DNA of 62,039 nucleotides from Flammula alnicola (lineage: Eukaryota; Basidiomycota; Agaricomycetes; Agaricales; Strophariaceae), in assembly GCA_015499995.1 (NCBI GenBank), contig JADNRV010000287.1:1-62039 (forward strand), given 5' to 3'. Shown here in pieces: positions 1-10,027 of this stretch (positions within the stretch are counted from its first letter, which is position 1; each line of letters starts with the position of its first letter). A model generated the notes under the pieces. That model did no database searches. It had not been told where the DNA came from and worked only from the letters and a program-made list of their open reading frames with translations. The position numbers and the translations under genes were made by a program.

Positions 1-520
1 CCACTAAACAATATGGAGAAGTTTGTACCACTCGGCGGTCCAAATCCAAGGTCTGCCATACGTGCCGTGAGGGGGGCCAATAACTCTTCATCCAGAAAGT
101 TGGAGCGTGAGCCTCGGCGAATCCAACAACAAGGACTTTGTCGTCGCTGACATATTCATATGGACGTGCTCCAAAGTCAACTTCTGCAAAGGTAATTCTG
201 TTCAAGTGCGTCAACTTGCGAACGCTAGTCATAATAAACCCGATGGCTCTGCAGGTGCGTCTGTCCAGAAGCTCGCTAACGTCCATTGAATAGCAACCCT
301 TGGGTATCGGATACAGTTTTGCCCCCAGAGCGTCCAGAGCGTCGATGGTAAGCCGGAATCCGTACACCATTGTCGTCTGCAGCCCATCCGAACGAGTGGC
401 ACGAGATTTTCGCTTCTTGGATTTATGCTGCAATGGCGGCAGCACAAAACGAACCCTCTTGACCGGTGGCACGACTGATCGAGGCCGCAGAGTGGTGATC
501 TCGCTAGTCTCGTTGATCAT
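1..520 (-). pseudogene. SVQTE-family gene copy 1, one frameshift, runs off left edge
   Basis: Unknown function. Reading leftwards from an ATG at 520-518, the frame encodes a Lys/Arg-rich N-terminus, then RATRSD..QTTMVYGFRL and VRKLTHLNRITFAEVDF. These blocks match the intact copy at 14644-15159. Near 116-124 one base is missing relative to that copy, and the conserved tail (RRGSRSNFLDEELLAPL) continues in another frame past the window edge. The upstream GTAAGT to TAG intron in the 5' leader (about 530-580) matches the other copies, so the whole transcription unit was duplicated. No membrane segment or known domain is visible. It may be a pseudogene, or a functional gene carrying one consensus error. 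Confidence 0.6.
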
Positions 521-865
521 TGGGAATATCTACGCGAGGAAATGAGAAAACAAAAGTAATGAAAAATAGTCAGTAACTTACGAATAGGCAAGAACAACCA
601 GATACAACGAATGCTGGTGGGTGTTGGCAGTAAAGCGATATCGTACAATATATAGTGATCAAAACTACTGACGTTCGTGTTGTCGGGCCACGGCCACGTG
701 CAAACTAATATCTCATTGTTTTTTTTTTTCCTGTTTGTCACTTATGTTGCCAGATAGTGGCCCTATTCTTCCTATTTTACGTGAGAATGGGTCAATGTGC
801 GGTTATATATCGTGTATGTTACTTGATCGCTCACTGGTTGTTGTCACCCAGTATTCGAAACGCTG

Positions 866-1377
866 CTACATCATACGGCTAAGCTTGAACCACCCTGGGG
901 TCTCGGATCCTTGATCTGCCATAAATTCCTGTGAGGGGGCCAACAATTCCTCAGACAGGACAGTGGCGCGTTTGCCCTGGCATCTCCCAACAGCGATGGC
1001 CTATGTGAATCTGATCCGACTTCAACTTTCGCAAAAGGTGTTTTGTTCCAGTGGGTCAGACGCCGAACATTGGAAGTAACATGTGTAACAACTATCCAGC
1101 TGCGCGCATGCCTAGCCTGGCTAGTGATCTGTGTCCAGGGGTAGTGGCTTGAATTTGTGGCCGAGCTTGTACTTGTCCAGAGCATCGACGTCAAGCCGAA
1201 ATGCATACACCATGGTTGTCTGCCTTCCATCGGAACGAGTGTCACAGGCTGTCTTCTTAGATAAAGGCTGAGATAAAGGTGCCACAATGCGCACCGTCTT
1301 GGCCGGTGGCATGACAGCTCTGTCTGCACAGACTTGCTGTAGGTGGATGGGAGGCAGAGGACCGACTCATTCGCCAT
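866..1377 (-). pseudogene. SVQTE-family gene copy 2, multiply frameshifted
   Basis: Second copy of the small unknown family. Starting at the ATG at 1377, SKSVQTEL is in frame. The block PPAKTVRIVAPLSQPLSKK then continues in another frame and hits a stop after DTDH near 1123. RSWIVVTHVTSNVRRLTHW and FAKVEVGSD return to the first frame. The tail VLSEELLAP...WFKLSRMM ends in a third frame at a TAG at 866-868. Each break behaves like loss of one base relative to the copy at 14644-15159. The 5' leader intron (about 1387-1452) is retained. Function is unknown, and as written no full-length protein can be made. Confidence 0.65.
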
Positions 1378-1670
1378 CGGGAGTACCTAATAAGTATATA
1401 TCTAACGAAAAGAGACTGTAAGAAAACTTTGAACCAAACTATTCACTTACAAATAAGCAAAACAGATAAGTGGTACGTAGCGATGATGGAAGTCTGGAGA
1501 GACCTCAGAGAGGACTCGGAGTCGTAGAGCGCGATTCGTCGAACCGTGAACGCCACCACGGGGCACGTGCCCGTGAATGATGAACGCGATCCGAGTCTGA
1601 GACTCTAGTCTCTGAGCCTTGTTTCAGCTAAAGGAAATATCTTTCCAGCTTATTTAACATCCTGCGAGCC

Positions 1671-4239
1671 ATGCAAAGACGTTCAAACCGCCTCCTGAAA
1701 AAATCTGGTGTAAATTCGTCAGTGGCGGATGTCCAACTCCTGAACGGTGTTGGCACCCTTCACGATGGACCAGAACCAAGGAAAAAGAAAGCACGAGGGA
1801 CAAAGCGCAAGACGCATGAAGACAAGGAAAGCAGAGCGGAGACGCACCGACAAGTCAAGAAGGCTCGAGGACAAGAAGGCAGCTTCGATGGCCTGATCGA
1901 GATGCCACTGGATGTGTTGTATGAGGTGTGCTTGACCCAGTTGTATTCGTGAATATTATACCGCACTGCTAATCGAATCATGTAAAGATTTTTGGTCTAT
2001 TAAATCCCATTGACGTCTTGCATTTGGCTCGAACTACCAAAGCCCTGCGTGGAATCCTTATGACGCGTTCGGCCGTCTTTGTGTGGAAGCTCGCTCGCTC
2101 GAATATTGAGGGACTTCCTCCGTGTCCAGATGACTTAACTGAACCTCAGTACGCAAACCTGCTTTTCACAGACAACTGCCACGTTAGTCCTTCATAAATC
2201 CTTGTCGTTTTCCCCAGTGATGCTCGCAATTTATTCTGACCACGTTACTAGTTCTGCTTGCGTACTCCATCCATTGCCACTATCGTTTGGTCTGCTCGAG
2301 TTAGGTGTTGCAATAAATGCCTATATAGACGGTAAGAATTTCATCCCGTATTTCGCCACAAGTCAGAGACTGAACATTTAAACAACGCTAGTGTCGTAAA
2401 AGTGACTGGAAATTGGACATCTGATGCTGTTAGAGGTTATCCAGAGATAGTGGCGCAGTGGGTTCCATCCGTAAAAGTTACTCCAAAAACAGGCACGTAA
2501 AATCAGATGACTCCAATGCAAATGTTACTTATACCATCAAGGACTTCGAACAACCTATGCATTTAAGAGTATCGATCGGGTCTGGAAAAACGAATATGCA
2601 AGAATCGCGGATTGCACAGATGGCATGACGAAATACAACTGGGTGCGCGCCAAGCTGAATGAACGAAGAGCCATAGAATCAGTATGTCTGGTGATATTCC
2701 GAGGAATCTCATCCTGTCCCTTTTGACTAAAATTGGCTTACACAGAATGCTCGTGATTGTAATCTTTGGTGGATGAAGATGCAGCCAGAGAGTGACGCTC
2801 ATTTGTTGGTTGATCGTCGCAAGGCCCTGTATGCCATATTCTTTCGTTCCCTAACTTGGCGGATCCGCACTGAAAGATTTATAGTGTGATAGAGTATCTC
2901 AAAGAACTTGGATGGGGAGAAGAGCTGTCCAAAATACCTCCGCTGGACAATTCGCTTGAAAATGACCACACTGTCGTATCAGTCTGCCAACGAGAAGTCA
3001 CGCATATTGGTAAGTTTGGAGTTTAGATCTGAAACTACAAGATTGACTCATGTAGCGGCCAAAGGACTCTCTATCTTCAAGTTTTCCCTTGAAGCGGTTG
3101 TGCAAAATTTCCAAAGAAAGCGGCTGCGCCAAGAACATACCATTTTACTCAAGTGTCGTGAACACATTCTCAGGAGAATCGTTGCGGACTGTGCACGCGT
3201 TCTTCCTGTTGCACATGCTATATATCCGACTGCCAGCGAATTGTTCCGCATTACGACTGAGGACCCCTCGTTGGTGGACTATTCAAAAGAATATCCAGAA
3301 GCAGTTCGTGTCGCCATTCCCGAAATTGCCCTACGATGGCAGAAGGACATTGAGGACAAGCTCCGGGACCTCATCACCTCAGCGTGCCCTGACTATATAT
3401 TTGATCCAAGTACGGTCCTCGACCTCGCCACGACATTTTTTTGTTGTGTTAACTGTGATGAAGTCATGAGACATGATCATGCCATGACGCATGGATGCAC
3501 GACGAGAATAGATTCTTATCTGACGGATCCTTACCAACGGGCCTCATTAGAAGTTCTTAATGAAGTAAACTGGAACTTTGGGCGATGGATCGAATTCAGG
3601 CCGGATATCCTACAGCTGGTCACTCGTGTAGTTGAGTTGTCCGGCTTTAATCCGACGACAACGACCGCCCGCGAAATGGACGAAGCCGATCCAATTTTTG
3701 AATGCGTTGATTGTAACAACATAGAGAAAGGCCGGGCTACAATGTCATGGGCCACAGTGGTATGTTCCTTTATTCCTCCACATCGAAGCATGCTTATGTT
3801 TCTGCATCGGATGGTAGGCGAGCTTTCTAGAGCACACTGATTCGCATGGTACTGGCGATGGATTGGAAACAATGAACCTCAAAGTCCTTGACGAGCAAGA
3901 GACCACGAAAGTCAGGGAACGTATTATCGAAGAGGACGCACGTCGGAAACGCTCACCCTACTATTCCAACTATTTTTGTCGGGATTGCAAATGGTCTTTC
4001 GAAAAGCCCTGTAATTTCTCGCAACTTCGAACCCATCTACAAACAGTGTAGGTTCCAAGTTGCTAAAAACCATTGAATATATCCTAACTTCGCTCCTTCC
4101 CAGCCACAATATACGGAACCCGAGAAATGAAGATATGGCTTTTCGTCATGTCCCGCATTCTCTTCCAGCCTTTCGTTTATGGCCTCCACGGGAGGAGGAA
4201 TCGGATGCGGAGGGGCTTTCCATGGCCCAAGGAATATGA
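1671..4239 (+). CDS. F-box protein with Cys-rich segments, ten exons
   Basis: Likely substrate adaptor of an SCF ubiquitin ligase. Proposed exons: 1671-1925, 1988-2182, 2252-2331, 2392-2492, 2542-2681, 2746-2828, 2885-3009, 3056-3759, 3818-4047, 4104-4239. A basic N-terminus (KKKARGTKRK, probably nuclear) precedes the F-box LIEMPLDVLYEIFGLLNPID, which is split by intron 1. Then come GLPPCPDDLTEPQYANLLF and a CHFCLRTPS...CCNKC block that could bind metal, as in related agaricomycete F-box proteins. Later exons hold Cys/His-rich FCCVNCDEVMRHD, FECVDC and YFCRDCKWSF. The C-terminus ends LPAFRLWPPREEESDAEG. Intron 4 needs a GC donor at 2493 to keep frame; a one-base error is the alternative. The gene ends 85 bp before the foldback element. 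Confidence 0.8.
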
Positions 4240-4320
4240 TCTCCCTATCTTCACGTAAGAGCACTTGTCCTTAAAATTGCTTACGTTTTTCGATTTATAA
4301 TCAATGACACAGGTAGGCAT

Positions 4321-4470
4321 GTTACAGTGTACCGTATGATATGGTACAGCGAACGTATACAGTGTGCCGTGTGATGTGGATTCAGCGAATTCGCTGAACC
4401 GGTGAATAATGTAGTGTATACAATTATTAATAGGTAGTATACATTATACTGTATAATATGATCTAGCAAC
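4321..4470 (+). repeat. Left terminal inverted repeat of foldback element
   Basis: Begins GTTACAGTGTACCG and carries two related short palindromic modules (GGTACAGCGAACGT and TTCAGCGAATTCGCTGAA), then an AT-rich stretch. It matches the reverse complement of about 9280-9416. The repeated palindromic modules are plausible transposase-binding sites, which is inference. Confidence 0.8.
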
Positions 4471-4479
4471 CTAATACAT

Positions 4480-4760
4480 ATTTGTAAATGCGCAATGGGC
4501 CCGATAAAATTAAATCGGCAGTGCCGGTGGACACTAAATTACATCGGCAGTGAATACTATAATCATGTACTATGTATTATATGGGTGATTGGCAATAAAT
4601 AAATAGGCCGACCAGCATTTTATTAAAATAGGCCAATCAGCATTTGTCCAATTGGTATTCAGCATTAGACTGATTGGCATGTGTCTGATCAGCATTTTGT
4701 AGAATAGGCTGACCGGCATATGGCCGATCGGCTGTCAGCATAGGCCGATCAGCATTTATG
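4480..4760 (+). repeat. Short subterminal repeats of the foldback element
   Basis: Degenerate GGCCGATCAGCATTT-like motifs recur every 25-40 bp on the left side. Related GCCGATYTAATTT motifs lie on the right side at about 9130-9260. This is typical subterminal repeat structure, with no coding potential. Confidence 0.55.
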
Positions 4761-4859
4761 CAAGTTATATTTATATTCAGTCATCACATTCTGGTCATTG
4801 TAGTCAAAAATGTATCTAATATTAATTGCAAATGCATCTAATATGAATTTAATCAGATG

Positions 4860-6520
4860 TGGTCCAATCCCCCGTGTCTCTAACTGGTGCCGATGCCGAT
4901 GCCGACTCACAGAGAACCTCTCGGCACCCTGATATATTGTTTTCCAGCCTTTATTGTTATTCAATTGACTCACGTTCTGGCCATTTTAGTCGTAAATGCG
5001 TCTAATATTAATTTAATCAGACATGGTCCATTCACGAGCATCTTTAACTGTTGCCGATGCCGATTCCGATCCACAGAGAACCTCTCAGCACCCTGATATA
5101 TTTTTTCCAGCCTTTATTGTTGTTCAATTGATTCATGTTCTAGTCATTTTGGTCGCAAATGCATCTAATATTAATTTAATCAGACATGGTCCATTCACGA
5201 GTATCTTTAACTGGTGCCGATGCCGATGCTGACTCACAGAGAACCTCTCAGCACTCTGATATATTTTTTGGGGACTTTATTGCTGTTCAATTGATTCACA
5301 TTTTGGTCATTTTGGTCGTAAATGCATCTAATCTGAATTTAATCAGACATGGTCCATTCACGAGCATCTTTAACTGGTGTCGATTCCAATGCCGACCCAC
5401 CAGACACCTCTCGGTACTCCAATATATATTTTTTCCAGCCTTTAATTGCTGTTCAATTGAATGTTATTCTGGTCATTTTAGTCACAAATGTATCTAATAT
5501 TAATTTAATCGGACGTGAGCCATTCCCGAGCATCTCTAACTGGTGCCGATGCCGATGCCGACTCACAGAGAACCTCTCGGCACTCTGACATATTTTTTCC
5601 AGCCTTTAATTGCTGTTCAATTGACTTACATTCTGGCCATGTTAGTCGCAAATGCATCTAATATTAATTTAATCAGACGTGAGCCATTCCCGAGCATCTC
5701 TAACTGGTGCCAATGCCGATTCCGACTCACAGAGAACCTCTCGGCACTCCCATATTTTTTTCCGGGACTTTATTGCTGTTCAATGGACTTACGTTCCAGC
5801 CATGTTAGTCGCAAATGCATCTAATATTAATTTAATCAGACGTGAGCCATTCCCGAGCATCTCTGACTAGTGCCAGTGCCGATGCCGACTCACCAGACAC
5901 CTCTCGCCATCCCAATACATATTTTTGCAGGTGGTATCTATGTTCAATTGACTCACATTCTGGCTATTTTAGTCGCAAATGCATCTAATATTAATTTAAT
6001 CAGACGTGAGCCATTCCTGAGCATCTCTAACTGGTGCCGATGCCGATTCCGACTCACAGAGAACCTCTCAGCACTCCCATATTTTTTTCTGGGACTTTAT
6101 TGCTGTTCAATTGACTTACGTTCCAGCCATGTTAGTCGCAAATGCATCTAATATTAATTTAATCAGACGTGAGCCATTCCAGAACATCTCTGACTGGTGC
6201 CAGTGCCGATGCCGACTCACCAAACACCTCGCCATCCCAATACATATTTTTGCAGGTGGTATCTACGTTCAATTGACTCACGTTCTGGCCAATTTGGTCA
6301 TGAATCCATCTAATATAAATTTAATCAGATGTGATCCATTTCCGAGTATCTCTGACTGGTGCCAATGCCAATGCCGACTCATAGAGAACCTTTCAGCACC
6401 CCATTAAATTTTGTCCAGGTTATATTTATGTTTAATTGAATCACATTATGGTCATTTTGGTCGAAAATGCATCTAATATTAATTTAATTGGACACAGTCT
6501 CCTCCTGCACTTGTCTGGCT
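4860..6520 (+). repeat. Forward array of 163-bp satellite, about 11 copies
   Basis: Each unit contains TCTAATATTAATTTAATCAG, a GAGCATCTCTAACTGGTGCC block, a short GCCGAT hexamer run, CACAGAGAACCTCTCGGCA and TTCAATTGA. Exact 163-bp spacing is seen between 5023, 5186 and 5349, and other units are 163-168 bp. Since 163 is one more than a multiple of three, the apparent 60-100 aa reading frames change phase at every unit and repeat the same residues. They are judged non-coding. Confidence 0.85.
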
Positions 6521-6639
6521 GGTGCCGGTACTCGTTATTGGCTGTATATGACTGAATTGGAGATAATTAAAGGCCAATCAGTATTTTGTATAATAGCCTG
6601 ACTGGCATTCAGTCGGACAGCATTTTATTAAATATGGCC

Positions 6640-7140
6640 AATTGGCAAATAATCACAGATTGCCTTAATATGAGTAGTAGAAATGATACAGAGAAAAAAA
6701 GTGGAGGAGTCCCAAAAATGCGAAATTGACTTACTTTGACATGTCTGTTGGCTATCTGCAACTAATAAGTTAACTACGGCACACTTTCCAATGTTTATAT
6801 CTGATATTATATCTCTGAAAAAAGCCATAAAGCTTAGTGGGGAGCAAAAGTTCCAAGATGAATTCAAGGCTTGCTATTGCAAGTCCTATCTATCAAGAAG
6901 GGTGTCGTTTAGCTGATCATGTCTTGAAGTTCATTGGCAGGTATACAAGATTTGCAAATGAAAAGGGTATGATTATCCATAATTATTATATGGGAAGCCT
7001 GAATCTCAGTTGAGACTATGAACTGATGACCTCCATCTCATGCTGAGGATGAGAGAGTGGTACTGTATAAGTCAAAATCAGTATAGGTATGTCAGAAAGA
7101 CATAGAAATGGATCACATCTGGTGATTACATTAAGATTAG
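6640..7140. other. Unique centre of the foldback element
   Basis: The spacer between the two arrays shows neither the satellite nor any recognised domain. A 79-codon open frame on the minus strand (6628-6867) has no recognisable motif and is not called as a gene. Confidence 0.6.
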
Positions 7141-7199
7141 ATGTATTTATCACCAAAATGACCAGAACATGATTCAATTGAATATCCATAAAGGCCAGA

Positions 7200-8930
7200 A
7201 AAAAAAATCAGGGTGCCGAGAGGTGTCCTGTGAGTCGGCATCGGCACTGGCACCAGTCAGAGATGCTCGGGAATGGCTCACGTCTGATTAAATTAATATT
7301 AGATTCATTTGCAACTAAAATGTCCAGAACATGAGTCAATTGAACATAGATACCACCTGCAAAAATATGTATTGGGATGGTGAGAGGTGTCTGGTGAGTC
7401 GGCATCAGCACTGGCACCAGTCAGAGATGCTCGGGAATGGCTCACGTCTGATTAAATTAATATTAGATGCATTTGCGACTAACATGGCTGGAACGTAAGT
7501 CAATTGAACAGCAATAAAGTCCCAGAAAAAAATATGGGAGTGCCGAGAGGTTCTCTGTGAGTCGGCATCGGCATCGGCACCAGTTAAAGACACTTGTGAA
7601 TGGACCATGTCTGATTAAATTAATATTAGATGCATTTGCGACCAAAATGACCAGAACGTGAATCAATTGAACAACAATAAAGGCTGGAAAAAATATATCA
7701 GGGTGCCGAGAGGTTCTCTGTGAGTCGGCATCGGCATCGGCACCAGTTAGAGATGCTCGGGAATGGCTCACATCCGATTAAATTAGTATTAGATGCATTT
7801 GCGACCAAAATGACCAGAACATGAATCAATTGAACAACAATAAAGGCTGGAAAAAATATATCAGGGTGCCGAGAAGTTCTCTGTGGGTCGGAATCGGCAT
7901 CGGCAACAGTTAAAGATGCTCGTGAATGGACCATGTCTGATTAAATTAATATTAGATGCATTTACGACTAAAATGGCCAGAACGTGAGTCAATTGAATAA
8001 CAATAAAAACTGGAAAACAATATATCAGGGTGCCGAGAGGTTCTCTGTGAGTCGGCATCAGCATCAGCACCAGTTAGAGATGCTCGGGAATGGCTCACGT
8101 CCGATTAAATTAGTATTAGATACATTTGTGACTAAAATGACCAGAATAACATTCAATTGAACAGCAATTAAAGGCTGGAAAAAATATATTGGAGTGCCGA
8201 GAAGTGTCTGGTGGGTCGGCATTGGAATCAGCACCAGTTAAAGATGCTCGTGAATGGACCATGTCTGATTAAATTCAGATTAGATGCCTTTACGACCAAA
8301 ATGACCAAAATGTGAATCAATTGAACAACAATAAAGGCTGGCAAAAATATATCAGGGTGCCGAGAGGTTTTCTGTGAGTCGGCATCGGCATCGGCACCAG
8401 TTAGAGATGCTCGGGAATGGCTCACGTCCGATTAAATTAGTATTAGATGCATTTGTGACCAAAATGACCAGAACATGAATCAATTGAACAACAATAAAGG
8501 CTGGAAAAAATATATCAGGGTGCCGAGAGGTTCTCTGTGGATCGGAATCGGCATCGGCAACAGTTAAAGATGCTCGTGAATGGACCATGTCTGATTAAAT
8601 TAATATTAGACACATTTACGACTAAAATGGCCAGAACGTGAGTCAATTGAATAACAATAAAGGCTGGAAAACAATATATCAGGGTGCCGAGAGGTTCTCT
8701 GTGAGTCGGCATCGGCATCGGCACCAGTTAGAGACACGGGGGATTGGACCACATCTGATTAAATTCATATTAGATGCATTTGCAATCAAATGACCAGAAT
8801 GTCATTCAATTAAACATCAATACAACCTGGAAAAAAATGAATCGGCTGCTGGGGGATGTCCCATGAGTCGCCACTGGCACTAGCAGTCAGTGATGTTTGG
8901 GAATGCACTGTGTCTGATTAAATTAATCTA
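7200..8930 (-). repeat. Inverted array of 163-bp satellite, about 11 copies
   Basis: Reverse-complement copies of the unit in the left array. Spacing is again 163 bp where the frame starts are regular (for example between the units ending at 7934 and 7771, and between those at 8588 and 8425). With the left array it would form a long hairpin if transcribed or extruded. Confidence 0.85.
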
Positions 8931-9279
8931 AATATGATATTAATTAAATTTCTCAGGGTGCCGAGACCTGGTGAGTCGGCATCGGCATCGGCATCAGTCC
9001 CAGACATTTGGCAATGGACCATGTCTGATAAAATTAATATTAGCAACCAAAATGAACCCAACATAATTGAATTGACCACCAATAAAACCTGGAATTTTTT
9101 ATCGGGATGCAGAGAGGCTCTCGCAACCTTTTAGACAATGCCAATCGGCCATATTTAATGAAATGCCAACCCAATTTAGCAGGCATCGGCACTGCCGATC
9201 TAATTTCAAACCTAATGGCATTGCCGATTTACTTTTATTGGGCTCATCGGCCATGTGTAACTAATGTATTAGGTATTGC

Positions 9280-9416
9280 TAGATCATATTATATATACAT
9301 AGTATACTATCTATTATATACAATACATTATTCACCGGTTCAGCGAATTCGCTGAACCCATATCACATGGCACAGTGTACACGTTCGCTGTACCATATTA
9401 TACGGTACACTGTAAC
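9280..9416 (-). repeat. Right terminal inverted repeat of foldback element
   Basis: Reverse complement of 4321-4470, including the 18-nt palindrome at about 9342-9359 and the terminal CACTGTAAC. Confidence 0.8.
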
Positions 9417-9663
9417 AAAGGTATGTGAATGACACAACTACTTATTCATCGTCCTGGATATCCAGTGACGCCGCCCCCTCAGGTAAAGATCTCGAGCTCT
9501 GGTTGTCTTATATAGGCACTTGTCCTTGGTCGAAGATACTGAGCCACACTTGGTTTCATGTACTAGAAGCCGAGTCTTCCTCGTTCTGTTCCAATGCCAT
9601 ATCTTGCCCGTCCTGGACATGGGACGGGTTTTCGGATGACATTTGGGAGCGTCGTATTCATCA

Positions 9664-9906
9664 TTATGGAACCCTCCTGGGACTACCTTTGAGACTTGAG
9701 TCGAGAAGACCTAGTGCTGGTGTAACAGAGAGGTCAGCATTGTATTTTAGATTTCGGAGACAACAAATAGCTCGCTGACCCTTGTCCGGAGTCTGGGCGA
9801 CTATGTACAGCCTCAGATTCCCTTCGATATGGTTAAATACGCGCCCGTTGACGAGCAGGTGGGTCCCTCTCGCAAACATTCGAATTAGGGTGGCATATGA
9901 GTTCAA
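9664..9906 (-). CDS. Possible gene fragment with NGRVFNHIEGN motif
   Basis: A minus-strand frame starts MNSYATLIRMFARGTHLLV and contains NGRVFNHIEGNLRLYI. This resembles the short N-terminal motif seen before NACHT-type proteins of mushrooms. No NTPase motif follows, and the downstream open frames do not join convincingly. It may be a relic or a chance frame. The rest of 9417-10027 shows nothing else that can be supported. Confidence 0.25.
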   Translation of the reverse strand: MNSYATLIRMFARGTHLLVNGRVFNHIEGNLRLYIVAQTPDKGQRAICCLRNLKYNADLSVTPALGLLDSSLKGSPRRVP

Positions 9907-10027
9907 TAAGTCTAAGGAAAACGAAGGGACCTCGGCCTCTGCTAGGTGAAGTTTTAAGTATGTCGGTCAGAGAGAACTTGGAGAGAGCAATGAACATCAA
10001 CTTGGAATTTTAATTCAATTAGACTCG

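Larger units (their letters stand above)
4325..9412. mobile_element. 5.1-kb foldback element with inverted satellite arrays
   Basis: The ends are inverted copies: 4321-4470 matches the reverse complement of about 9280-9416, with near identity over the first 100 bp and fading inward. Both read GTTACAGTGTACCGTA inwards from the end and both contain the perfect palindrome TTCAGCGAATTCGCTGAA. Inside, a forward 163-bp array (4860-6520) is mirrored by an inverted array (7200-8930), leaving about 0.6 kb of unique centre. A flanking TA on each side (4323-4324, 9413-9414) would suit a Tc1/mariner-type target duplication. A 9-bp direct repeat AATGACACA (4303-4311, 9428-9436) is a competing candidate. 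No transposase is present, so the element is presumably non-autonomous. The superfamily is not resolved. Confidence 0.8.

Noticed and set aside
4860..6500. CRISPR array
   Set aside because: The units are contiguous satellite repeats without unique spacers, in a eukaryotic genome.
4887..8724. Twenty or so overlapping 60-103 aa open frames with recurring ADADADSQRTSRH- and VANASNINLIR-type text
   Set aside because: They are phase-shifted readings of the 163-bp satellite on both arms, with no start context, introns or domain; treated as repeat DNA.
4303..9436. The 9-bp direct repeat AATGACACA as the definite target-site duplication of the foldback element
   Set aside because: The 9-12 bp between it and the clear inverted ends do not match each other, so it may be chance; kept only as a candidate beside TA.
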